Assembly (NCBI GenBank): GCA_030068145.1
Contig: JAPJBO010000587.1
Span: 1 to 64,000 of the forward strand
Reading direction: 5' to 3'
Length of the DNA stretch: 64,000 nt
Origin: Diplonema papillatum
Taxonomy: Eukaryota; Euglenozoa; Diplonemea; Diplonemida; Diplonemidae
The notes beneath the pieces were generated by a model. It did not search any database. It had not been told where the DNA came from and saw only the letters and a program-made list of their open reading frames with translations. The translations under genes were made by a program, and so were the position numbers. Below are positions 25,678 through 36,078 of this stretch, piece after piece; position 1 is the first letter of the stretch; every line of letters begins with the position of its first letter.

Positions 25678-25826
25678 GGGACGTCTCAGTTTTCCCGCGT
25701 TCCTTTCTTGTCCGAACCACGTTCCACCTTCCCCTGAAGACCGGAGTAATAAAACGCCCGCGGGACGCTAAAACCCCGGAGTTTCAAATTCGGGCTTTCA
25801 CTCTAAACCCCAACAAAACCCGGCAG

Positions 25827-26023
25827 TGCGCAAGGTCAGCGAGGCATACACCGTAGCATCAGAGCTTTCTGCGTACGTCGGCGTCCGGTTCAACGATGTA
25901 GACGCCCGGTGTGACGAGCTCAAACAGGAGCTCAAGCGGTGGAAGGACTTCCATGGGCTCACGCCTTTCTACCCGCCCCCGACCCACCCGGTCAGCACGT
26001 TGCAGTTGCTCTTGGACTTCTGA
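25827..26023 (+). CDS. ARF-GEF exon 6 (terminal)
   Basis: The acceptor is CCCGGCAG, preceded at 25790-25806 by the TTTCACTCTAA part of the intron-end element. It encodes VRKVSEAYTVASELSAYVGV, a charged stretch, then a Pro-rich end and TGA at 26021-26023. The sequence fits HDS1 and the protein stops there: HDS2-4, usual in BIG proteins, are absent unless further exons were missed. Confidence 0.75.
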
Positions 26024-28180
26024 ACGGCAACAGGTGATTCAGCAGCACTTCATTCGTTTCGAAAGGCAGGCGCGGTCGGTACGAGAAGCGGCAATCGCGG
26101 ATAAGGCAACGAGTACAGAGCAGCCGTCGCGCAGAAAAGCAGTAAAGCGACCCGCGTCGCAGGAGGCACAAACCGTAGAAGCCCGTGCGGCAGGGAGTGG
26201 AGACGAGGTGGTGCAAGACGAAGGGGAAGCACGAAGCGACCAGCCCGGACGGGCCAACAAGACGCAAGACCAGGCGACCAAGAGAAGGAGGGGGACGCGA
26301 CCCAGAGACCCGGGCTAAGTAGCTTGGAACTAGTGTGATGGACCTTTCTTCGGAGGGGCTCACGCACTCAAAGATCGACTTATACGCACTTCATTCGTTT
26401 CGTGCGGCGAATTACAGGTAACAACGAAACGGCGAGCTCCTCTTGCTACCGGGTGTCACGTCACTGCGGGTCTTCTTTCCCCACGGCAATTCCAAGTCTT
26501 ATTCAAGGAGAAGAATTGCGATCATCGATCCTCATCACGACGCAAGCTCGAAGTATTTCTCCTTCTCTTCAAGGTAGGTAGACGAAGGCTCTCAAACTCG
26601 TGTGTCAGTGGCAAGACGCCTGCAGTTTACGGCATTTGGCGGCGAGGCAGACCTGCTTTTCGGCTCGCTCTTCCGAAGAAACCATGTCGAGACGTGGAGA
26701 TGCTCGGTAGAACCACCGGATCTTAAGCGCCCCCCTCAGCGCGTTAGGGGATTCACCCGATATTGAAGAGACCCATCACCTGGCACCAGCAATACACTTC
26801 ACGTTCCTTGGTGACTTTACCACGGCCCCTCTAGAACGCCCTCGAAATACGCAAGAAACCAGGAAACCGAATACAGAAACGTTCCCCTGCTCCTCTTCAC
26901 CGGCTCCCTTTCGCGTTCACGAACTCACACTTCTACCTTCCGCAGCCTGGATACGCTGCACATGGTCAACCGCCTCCCTTGTGCACGTTAATTGTACCCG
27001 GAAACGACTACCCCGCGAAATACAAGCGCCCGCCTTCACACCAGCGACGTATCCGGCACCCCCTTTGCTCAAGAGCCTTTGTGTTACCGCTCACCCCCCC
27101 GTACTCGAAACGATCCGACGACTGAGCCCGTCCCCGCGAGCAACTCCCGGTGCAAGCGTCATTTGTCATGTATTCCCGTGAGCAATTATAAGATGCGAGA
27201 AAAGCTCGAGTGCGTGGGGTTTCTTGTCGCATGTCTATTTTAGTAGTACACGATCGCAAGTCTCAGACGATCAATACATCCGACGCATACTTAGCACTTT
27301 GTGCCAGGTCATTGCCTCTCGTCGCTATCCGACACACCAGCAGCTCACGTTCGCGACGGACACATCAGATCAATGATTGGCCTACCTTCGGTTCAGATTG
27401 AATGATGAGGACGAAGCAGCAGACGCAGTGTAAGGATGGGTGGATGTATTAACTGAGTACTTCTCTCGCACAATCGCCATCCCCACAACTAGCACGTGGA
27501 GATTTGACGAGCATTTGCACGTCAACATCCACCAGGATTTCCCCCGGCTTCGTCCTATCCAGGCATAGTTCACCTTCTTTCGGGTCCCACAAGTGTACGT
27601 TGACCTCCAACCCCTTTCCAGCAAATCAGGATCGGGGTGGCGTCACACGGCGTGTAATTCGCTCGGGAGCGCAACTTCGAGAAAGCATCCGGGTCTGCCG
27701 TAGGAACCGCGAACTTCCGGCAGACAAAGGGGCCCAAGGCTGCAAACCACCCCACCGCACATGCTCTTTGACCAGCGAGTTCTGTTGCAGGATAAACCAA
27801 GCGAAGGCAGCGCACCGCTTCCAAATCAACCAAAAATGTAGTACAAGTAAACACTGAATCCGCGCGAGAGGGGGCGAGAAGCGGCGAGCTTTTATTCGGG
27901 CAACCCAGTATGCAGCAGGCACACGTCGGAATGGGCGGACGTGTCCTGTCCCTTACATCGCGGAACCCTTCATTCGACACGTTCGGATATGAAGTGAACA
28001 CCGTCCAGCCTCTAATTTGTAGGCCAATAATATGCGTGGTTTATAATTTATAGGCCGCGAATTTATAAATCCCTAATTGTTTTATTCGGCTCCCACTCTT
28101 TGTGGATCAATGAGTTCATTTCTTTTTGGCGGCGATACATAAATTAGGAGCCAGGCGGTACGGTTCGACCACAGTCCAGG
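26024..28180. other. No gene recognised
   Basis: Presumed 3' flank of the ARF-GEF gene and intergenic DNA. It contains only short chance frames on both strands. The base composition turns AT-rich around 28010-28150. Confidence 0.5.
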
Positions 28181-28184
28181 CCTT

Positions 28185-28266
28185 ACGTTCAGCATGCTGA
28201 ACGTACTGATTTCAGCACGTTAATTCTAGTAGTTTCTTTTTGTACACGTGCTGAAATCAGTACGTT
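28185..28266. repeat. Perfect inverted repeat (hairpin) plus adjoining 20-bp palindrome
   Basis: 28185-28204 is the palindrome ACGTTCAGCATGCTGAACGT. Overlapping it, 28200-28220 and 28246-28266 are perfect 21-bp inverted arms (AACGTACTGATTTCAGCACG...) around a 25-bp AT-rich loop. It could be a fold-back element or a regulatory hairpin; neither is shown. Confidence 0.85.
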
Positions 28267-28269
28267 ATC

Positions 28270-29190
28270 AGCACGTACTATCTTTTCTGCAGATTCATCT
28301 GGGGAATCCGCAGTAACGGAGGATCCTGCTGTTGCTTACCACCGCGACACTGGAGGGTTAAGGCCGGAGAGGAGACAGAGACAAAGACATGCATCACTGG
28401 CAGGTGAGCCCCCTATGCTCTATTTCTTTTTGCCTGACCCTACGTACTAATTTTCAGTAGGTATTTAGCTCCAAGACAAAAGAGCTGCGTAAGCACTGCC
28501 ACAGTCTGTTCGTTTCAAACGATTCATTCGATACGATTGGTTTTGGTCAGTTGAATGCATCGAGCACAACGAAAGGGCACCAAAAGGTTTCACTGTATCA
28601 AAGGACAAAACCGAGATCGCAACGAGGGTCGTAGCCCCTGCCTGCAGCATTCGCGCACTTCAAAAAATAAGAATTGAAGGCGGCGGTTGGACGTTGGAAA
28701 AAGAAGTGTTGCAGTGCTATCCTCCCCTCGGTATTTGTATCCATCTGCCGCCTCGTCCTCGTCGTGCTTTGCAAAGCCGAACGTGGAAATGCCAAGCTAT
28801 GTAGCTACGAACGTCTCATGCAACAGTGGCCCCCCGCGCCCACTCCGTAACTTCTTCTTATCGCATCGACCCTTCGGGGCGAGATCTCTTGGGACAGGTT
28901 TCCCTTGTCCGCGGATTTGCTGTTTTCGTCTGGCCTCATCTCTGCCCACTCCACCGCGGAGTGGTCTGCTTTATCTCTAAAAGGTCTAAAGGTTTCTGAC
29001 TGCCACTGCCACCCGAAAGCTGGTTATGGGTTCAGTGGGATACGAAGGCCGGGGCCTTGCGTGCGCAGAAGCACACACCTGTCATTATTTCGCCCTTCCG
29101 GTCAGTCTTTAAGCCCGTCGTGTTGCGGTCGTTGACCGCACTTCTCGGCCGCTAAACAACCGCAGTAACTCTCGAACCGTTCTGTACCTC
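28270..29190. other. No gene recognised
   Basis: Nothing beyond short chance reading frames was found. Confidence 0.5.
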
Positions 29191-29195
29191 TCAGT

Positions 29196-29480
29196 CGTGA
29201 AAGTGCGTTCATAACATGTCCATGTTTTAGCATACGTTATATAGTATGTATCAGCTGGATGCGGTCCATAGTTGTTGATTGCACCTATACACCGCAATAC
29301 AACTGCACCGACACACTCTCAAACTGACCGGTAGAAAGTGCATTCATGTCATGTCCATGCTTCAGCGTACAATGCGTTACATCGACTGCACCGTTGCAAC
29401 TGACTGGACACTCTCTCTTGCGGGGCGGTCGAAAGTACGGTCACGGCGAGTCTATGTTTTTGCGTACAACGCCCTCCAAC
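29196..29480. repeat. Three diverged direct repeats
   Basis: Blocks starting GAAAGTGCGTTCATAACATG (29197), GAAAGTGCATTCATGTCATG (29334) and GAAAGTACGGTCACGGC (29431) each run through a TCTATG/TCCATG motif to GCGTAC. Spacing is 137 and 97 bp. Confidence 0.6.
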
Positions 29481-29490
29481 ACTGAAACAG

Positions 29491-29671
29491 GACACCGAAG
29501 GCTGCCGCGGTGCGACCGACAGAAGTGACCCACCGAAGGGTCCTCTTGCCGTCTCTGCACGCGTCATTCCCCCCTTCAAAGGTCAAAACTGAAGATCCCT
29601 GGTTCCGCGAGAAACCGAAGGTGGCGCTGCGAGCCCGCTACGAAAAATCAATATTGTCGCGGCACGGCTAG
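29491..29671 (+). CDS. Possible terminal exon of an unknown gene
   Basis: After ACTGAAACAG a frame with unbiased composition runs to TAG at 29669 and ends with KTEDPWFREKPKVALRARY and then KSILSRHG. The C-terminal part looks protein-like (charged and aromatic mix). I recognise no family and found no upstream exon. It may be chance. Confidence 0.2.
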
Positions 29672-29837
29672 CTCAAGTAAAAAAAACACACACAAAGTAC
29701 CTACAGCAATGTGTAAATGACAGAGCAAAGCAGGCCTACCCAACGGACAGTGACAGACAGTGAACACTGCAACCGCGTTTTTCTCGCCCTTTGCTACTCT
29801 TACCCGCCTCAACGGGCTTCTTGTCACTCGAAGAAAA

Positions 29838-30118
29838 GGAAAAAGGCCGCTCCTGGTCCAGGAACGTGACGGTCAACCACAGCTTGCTTTGGAGTCGGAG
29901 GCAGCACAGTGCTACAACCCCATCCGCTCTGCCCTGTGGCTGGCCGTCTCGACGAGCTTGTGTTCAGCGCGAGCCCCAAGGTGCGCCAAGCCTTGATGCT
30001 TTAGTTTGGGAAATCGGTAGCCACTTGACCCGAAGTCTGCAGGACCGCCGAACACGTGTCAACGGGTTTCTTAACACTCGAAACAATCGAAAAAATGTCG
30101 GGCAGACTTTCCCCGGCT
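29838..30118. repeat. Interspersed repeat family D, copy 2
   Basis: GAAAAAGGCCGCTCCTGG through TTTCCCCGGCTGG, with an internal rearrangement near 30050. 29672-29837 holds nothing recognised. Confidence 0.7.
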
Positions 30119-31000
30119 GGCTTCTATACACGGCCGCGGGCGCCGCGCGCAGAATCTCTTCACCGGGATGAAAAACCCAAAACTCGAAGCCTGCCACTCA
30201 GGTGGTCCTATAATGCGCGGGGAATCCAAAGTAACTGGTCGATGCTCGTTTAGGCTGAAATAATGGCTGCAGAATGCAAAAACTTTCACTCTAAAAACAA
30301 GGCAGAACCACCACCACACGGCAATTCCTTCAGGAAATGCATCAGAAACCCAAACTGGGCATCACCAGGCGCCAGCGTCCGAAGCCGGGCGCTGTTCTTG
30401 CTGGCCCACGGGGAGCCTCAACTCCCCCCAGGTAGGCCGCTCGTTCGCCGCGTTCTGTGTGCAATAAACAAAAGGGGGCTTCTCGCTTCGCTCACGCAAC
30501 GAAAGCTTTTGTGTTCGCATATTTCCCCCCTCCCATTTCCAAACTTTTCATTTTCCTCGCAACGATGCTCTGCCCGTTGCGCTCGGAAGAAGGAGGAGGA
30601 GAGAAGATTTCCGACATGCAAGCAAGTGTGACTTACCTAAGACTTGCCTACGGCAGGCGGATGGCGAGCCTTCGCACCCTGAAAAAACTGTTCACGAGGA
30701 ACGGCTGCAATTAGGATACTGTGTGCGAAACGTCGAGAACCAACGCACGAAACAACTCTGCCATTTGTGCGCACCGCCCGTCGTTGACGCTCCTTCTTGA
30801 CAACACCATGCTCAGCGCCCGAGATCGAACAATGTTTCCCAGCTAGCGGAGAGTACTGCGTCAGCCAGCAGCTTGGTGCGTTCTCACCACTTTCCGCAAG
30901 ACCGGCGTCGGGGTCGGTTTCTGCTGCGCGAGTGAACCTGAGAAGCGCAGGAAGGGTACGGATGAACCGGCCACGGCAGCCACCTACACGCAGCCACTCC
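30119..31000. other. No gene recognised
   Basis: An ACTTTCACTCTAAAA string at about 30284-30298 matches the intron-end element, but no exon follows. Otherwise nothing is identified. Confidence 0.5.
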
Positions 31001-31002
31001 GC

Positions 31003-32350
31003 GGCAGCCTACACGGCAGCCATCTACACGGCAGCCATCTACACGGCAGCCAAATACACGGCAGCCAAATACACGGCAACCAAATACACGGCAGCCAAAT
31101 ACACGGCAGCCAAATACACGGCAGCCAAATACACGGCAGCCAAATACACGGCAGCCAAATACACGGCAGCCAAATACACGGCAGCCAAATGCACGGCAGC
31201 CATTTACACGGCAGCCTACGGCGGCCATCTACACGGCAGCCTCCTACACGGCAGCCTCCTACACGGCAGCCACCTACACGGCAGCCATCTACACGGCAGC
31301 CTCCTACACGGCAACCTCCTACACGGCAACCTCCTACACGGCAGCCTCCTACACGGCAACCTCCTACACGGCAACCTCCTACACGGCAACCTCCTACACG
31401 GCAGCCTCCTACACGGCAACCTCCTACACGGCAACCTCCTACACGGCAACCTCCTACACGGCAACCTCCTACACGGCAGCCTCCTACACGGCAGCCTCCT
31501 ACACGGCAGCCTCCTACACGGCAGCCTCCTACACGGCAACCTCCTACACGGCAACCTCCTACACGGCAGCCTCCTACACGGCAGCCTCCTACACGGCAGC
31601 CTCCTACACGGCAACCTCCTACACGGCAACCTCCTACACGGCAGCCTCCTACACGGCAGCCTCCTACACGGCAACCTCCTACACGGCAACCTCCTACACG
31701 GCAGCCTCCTACACGGCAGCCTCCTACACGGCAGCCTCCTACACGGCAGCCTCCTACACGGCAACCTCCTACACGGCAGCCTCCTACACGGCAGCCTCCT
31801 ACACGGCAACCTCCTACACGGCAACCTCCTACACGGCAGCCTCCTACACGGCAGCCTCCTACACGGCAGCCTCCTACACGGCAACCTCCTACACGGCAGC
31901 CTCCTACACGGCAGCCTCCTACACGGCAGCCTCCTACACGGCAGCCTCCTACACGGCAGCCTCCTACACGGCAGCCTCCTACACGGCAGCCTCCTACACG
32001 GCAGCCTCCTACACGGCAGCCTCCTACACGGCAGCCTCCTACACGGCAGCCTCCTACACGGCAGCCTCCTACACGGCAGCCTCCTACACGGCAGCCTCCT
32101 ACACGGCAGCCTCCTACACGGCAACCTCCTACACGGCAACCTCCTACACGGCAGCCTCCTACACGGCAGCCTCCTACACGGCAACCTCCTACACGGCAAC
32201 CTCCTACACGGCAACCTCCTACACGGCAGCCTCCTACACGGCAGCCTCCTACACGGCAGCCTCCTACACGGCAGCCTCCTACACGGCAGCCTCCTACACG
32301 GCAGCCTCCTACACGGCAGCCTCCTACACGGCAGCCTTCTACACGGCAGA
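31003..32350. repeat. Minisatellite of 15-bp units, about 1.3 kb
   Basis: The unit is TACACGGCARCC plus three bases: mostly AAA in the first part (to about 31190), then TCC to the end. There are roughly 85-90 units. Because 15 is a multiple of three, long repetitive frames stay open on both strands; they are not evidence of a protein. The array ends 145 bp before the next gene start and could affect its promoter. Confidence 0.95.
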
Positions 32351-32494
32351 GTGATAATTACCAGCTGGCATGTTTTCGTGGTGGAGGGGTCACGATCGAC
32401 CGCGCTGCCGCATAGGCGGCACACCATCAACCGCTATCGCAACAGAACTCACCCAGAGTCGGAAGGCGGGGCGGGGGAAGGGTAAGGCTTCAAA

Positions 32495-34732
32495 ATGAAG
32501 GACTCGTTGACCGCGCTGACGGTCGCCCAAGTCGGGCTCATGTACTTCGTCGCGTTCGTGTGGTTCCAGGAGGGCATCGTGGGGGCGTGGACGGACATCC
32601 TGTCCAAGACGGACGTCGGAACCTTCTTCCGAGAGATCGGCGCGAAGGACGTGATAGACCGGTCGGAGATCAACCACTTCGCCACCATCTCCGCAGCGAC
32701 GCACACGTGCCTGATACTGTTCGGCCTCTGCTTGGGGAACTTAGTTCGCGACCTGCCGGCTCCTGTTCGGAAAGCCGGGAGTAAGGTGATCGCGAAGGAC
32801 TCTGATTCGTCGGCGGGGTGGCTGGTGTCGACGTCTTTCTTCGCGTTCTGCCTATTTTTCGTCGCGCTGCTCATCGGGTTCACGAGCAAGGGCACCATCA
32901 TCGCCCGGTACGGGTCGGTCTTCTTCGAGGACGGCAACCCCGGGTGCTTCGCGTTCCTCGGCGCGTTTTCGATGACGCTCTGGCTCTGCATTTCGATGGT
33001 GTTCGCCCAGGCGGACACGACCAGCGTCGGGGTCCTGCCGTCGGTGTGCGTCAACTACGTGAAAGTGGCGGTTTCCGTTTGCTTCTCGACGGCGATGTTC
33101 TTCAAGTTCATCTGCGCGCCGCTGTGGAACTACCTGTTGCGGAACATCGCGGTCCCTTATCAGTCCGCGCCGTATCCGGCTGTCCCCAGCGCCCCGGACT
33201 TCGAGAACAACTTGATGCGGCTGGCCGCGGCCACGCACACGCTCTCGTTCATGTTCGGGATGGTGCTGTGTTTTTTCCTGAGCAAAGTCCTCCAGCAGCC
33301 GCCGGCCGACGGTTCGAAGCCGCGGCTGCACCGGAAGAACGCCTGCGTCGTCGCCGCACTGACGATTGTCTTCGCGTCGGGGCTCTCGCGGTTCCTGACG
33401 TTCGCGATGGCGGCCAACGTGCAGCACGTGACGATCTTCTGGAAGGCGTTCCTCGGAGAAGACTCCGGGCTCCTCGGCCGCGGGCTGTTCATCACGTGCT
33501 ACGCCGTGTGGTTTGCCGGGGGCGCCGTCCTCGAGCAGGTCTGGTGGGACTCCGCGTCGAACAAGAAGGACTGGCCCGACTCCTCCCACCGCCAGCCGTC
33601 GCCCCTGAGCCCGTCTCCATACGGATCCGGGCTCGCGTCGCTGCCAGAACGCATTTTTTCGAACCAGCCGACCACCATCGACGCCGCTGAGTTGTCACTC
33701 GTCCTCGGCTCCTTCGTTGGCGGGTTCGTCTGCCTGCTGACCCTGCCGCTGACGTGGAACGTCGGGTTTGGATTCGTCGTGCTCTTCCTCTTCAGCCTGC
33801 TCAACAGCCGGGACCCCGCGAAAATGCGGAAGCACCACCAGTTCCTCGACGAAGACAACCTCTGCGCCTCGGAGTCCTGGGCCGCCGCCGACGACGGCCC
33901 CCTCGACCGTCTCTCGCTCGCGTCGTCCGACTCGCAGCGCGACTCGTCGGACGGCTGCCGGAGGCAGGACGCCGCCGCCGCCGCCGGCGGCGCCGGGCTG
34001 CTTGCCGCGTGGGGCCGGCCGTATTGGTTCGCAGCGCGGGCGGGCGGGCAGCGGCGGGCGCACGCGGGGATCGGGCAGGGCGCGGGGCGAGCGCAGGCGG
34101 CGTGGGACGAGGCGACGGCGGGGTGCCCGAAGACTGGCGGGGGGTACCTGGTCGTACGGTCCGACGACGCGGCGGCACGCGGGTTCGTCTCGGAGCAGAT
34201 CCGCGCGAAGTTGCTCTCCCGCGGCGAATCACCCCACCGTGTTACCTTCATGACAGCCTCCGAGGCCCGCGACACCCGTGCACTGTCCCGGCAGCTGATT
34301 CGCGAAGCGGTTGGTGTCATCGTATGCGCCTACGCCGCCGACCCGCAGCCAGTGGCGGGCGCCCTGCCGCGGCAGACGACCGACGACGAAATCCGCGGCG
34401 CGTACGCTAAAATCGTGGAGACGACGTTCAGCGTCGTGCTCGCGGCGAAGGCGGCGCCGGTGACGGCGGCGATTCTGTACCTGTCGGGGGCCGGCTGCGT
34501 CGAGGCGTCCGGGGCGGCGTCGAAGTACGACGACGTGTACGCGTGGGCGAAGGTGCAGGCGGAGCGCATCGTCGTTGACGCGGCACACTGCGAGGAGCCG
34601 CGCCGGCTAAAGACGGTGGTGCTGCGCGTGCCGCCGCGCGTATTCGGCGCCGGCGACGGCCGCTTCCTCGACAAGAACATGCGGACGAAGCGCGCGTACA
34701 CCGTGCTGCCGGACGACGGAGAATTCTGCCAC
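32495..34732 (+). CDS. Membrane / 3-beta-HSD-like dehydrogenase fusion, exon 1
   Basis: The gene joins 32495-34732 and 36079-38598 in phase 0 (1585 aa). The start ATG follows CTTCAAA, as in the ABC gene. Residues 1-445 hold about ten hydrophobic segments. Segments around residues 62-90 and 238-268 share an AATHT....FG motif, suggesting an internal duplication; I know no family for this part. Residues about 545 onward resemble the 3-beta-HSD/ERG26 short-chain dehydrogenase fold: YLSGAG, then YAWAK (Tyr 682, Lys 686; the YxxxK catalytic pair), VLRVPPRVFGAGDGRF. The usual glycine-rich NAD motif is replaced by VVRSDDAAARGF, so cofactor binding is doubtful. The donor is GTACGT at 34733. Confidence 0.8.
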
Positions 34733-34775
34733 GTACGTCCCACCCCATTTTTGCATCCCTTACCCAGTGCTCTGC

Positions 34776-35358
34776 CGAAACTAAGATTTGCCCCCAAACA
34801 ATATTGAACTAGTATTTACCCTAAAAAAAAATAGTACAGGGCGCCAGTCCCTCAAGGATACAATTTTATTTGCGGAGACTTCCACCATTTGCATTAGTTT
34901 TCATTTATACGTAACGTCTTCTTCGAAGAAGACTTGAAGCTAGCGTCAAACATCACGGAGTTGCGTTGAAGTGCGACGACGTGTACGCGTGGGCGAAGGT
35001 GCAGGCGGAGCGCATCGTCGTTGACGCGGCACACTGCGACGAGCCGAGCCGGCAAGACGGTGGTGCTGCGCGTGCCGCCGCGCGTATTCGGCGCCGGCGA
35101 CGGCCGCTTCCTCGACAAGAACATGCGGACGAAGCGCGCGTACACTGTGCTGCCGGACGACGGAGAATTCTGCCACGTACGTCCCACCCCATTTTTGCAT
35201 CCCTTACCACGACAACATCTTCCTGGAAGAAGACTTGATGCATAGCATCAACTATGCACGACACGGCAGTGCTCTGCCTAAACATTAAACTAAGATTACC
35301 CCCAAACAACATTGAACTAGTATTTACCCTAAAAACACTAAATTTAATTTGTACAGGG
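34776..35358 (+). pseudogene. Duplicate of exon 1 end and intron start, frameshifted
   Basis: 34968-35209 repeats exon 1 from CGACGACGTGTACGCG through the donor GTACGT and 26 further intron bases at about 97% identity. It has lost two bases near 35051, so the frame is broken. The intron tail at 34776-34855 is likewise repeated at 35273-35358. The second copy carries an extra segment of about 55 bp related to 34917-34970 and 48905-48985 (GAAGAAGACTTGATGC type). Confidence 0.85.
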
Positions 35359-35364
35359 CTCTAA

Positions 35365-35700
35365 ATAAGCCGAATAGCCGCAACAGGCAACCAGGACACA
35401 CGCACATGCACTGCAACTACCGCAGAAAGATGATATTATGCATACCATGGCCACCCGAAGACTATATGACCCCGGATTCTCAAGCGAACTTTCACTCTAA
35501 AAAACAGGCGCCGCCGGCGAACGACATCTACCTGCACGTCGACAACGCGGTTCTCGGGCTGCTGAAGGCTGAAGCCGCGCTGCGCGACCCGCGGGCGGAA
35601 GCCGTGACCGGCGCGACGCTGACGCTGACGAACCAGAAGCCGGTGGGCCCGTACGAGTTCTCCGAGACGCTCGCCCACTACGAGCCCGGGGTGGCCGTCA
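35365..35700 (+). pseudogene. Duplicate of intron end and exon 2 start
   Basis: 35508-35695 repeats the first 190 bases of exon 2 almost exactly but with a 3-base deletion. It then leaves the exon in mid-codon and has no donor. It keeps a good acceptor preceded by the complete intron-end element (35477-35507). The intron part is repeated again at about 35805-35965, ahead of the real exon. Use of this acceptor would truncate the protein. Confidence 0.85.
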
Positions 35701-36078
35701 GAACTACACAAGAACGTGGGGGACCCCAGACCGCATTCCTAACGCAAGAACCCCGGAAAATGACTGGACACAACAGGAAACGAGAACGCGCTCTAAAACA
35801 ATCGTCGAATAGTCGCAACATGAAACCAAGGCACACACACGCACATGCACAGCTACTACCACGGATAAGAAAATACTATGCATACCAAGATACGACACCT
35901 CAAAAAAGGAACCCTTTCGACGGTGGCCACGAAACTATAAAACCCCGGATTCTCAAAAAGCGAACTTACATATGGTAACAAGCTTTGCTTGTCTATATCA
36001 AAAAGTGTCGGATGGCGTGCTGTGTTAAATCACTCAAAACAGGGTTTACACACGTACGCACAAACACAAAAACAACAG

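Noticed and set aside
28598-28860. Plus- and minus-strand frames of 60-65 residues
   Set aside because: No splice support, no domain and no neighbouring exon.
30797-32485. A 562-residue open frame full of LLHGS/LLHGN repeats, and similar long frames on both strands
   Set aside because: The 15-bp minisatellite keeps every frame open; the composition is purely periodic and no domain is present.
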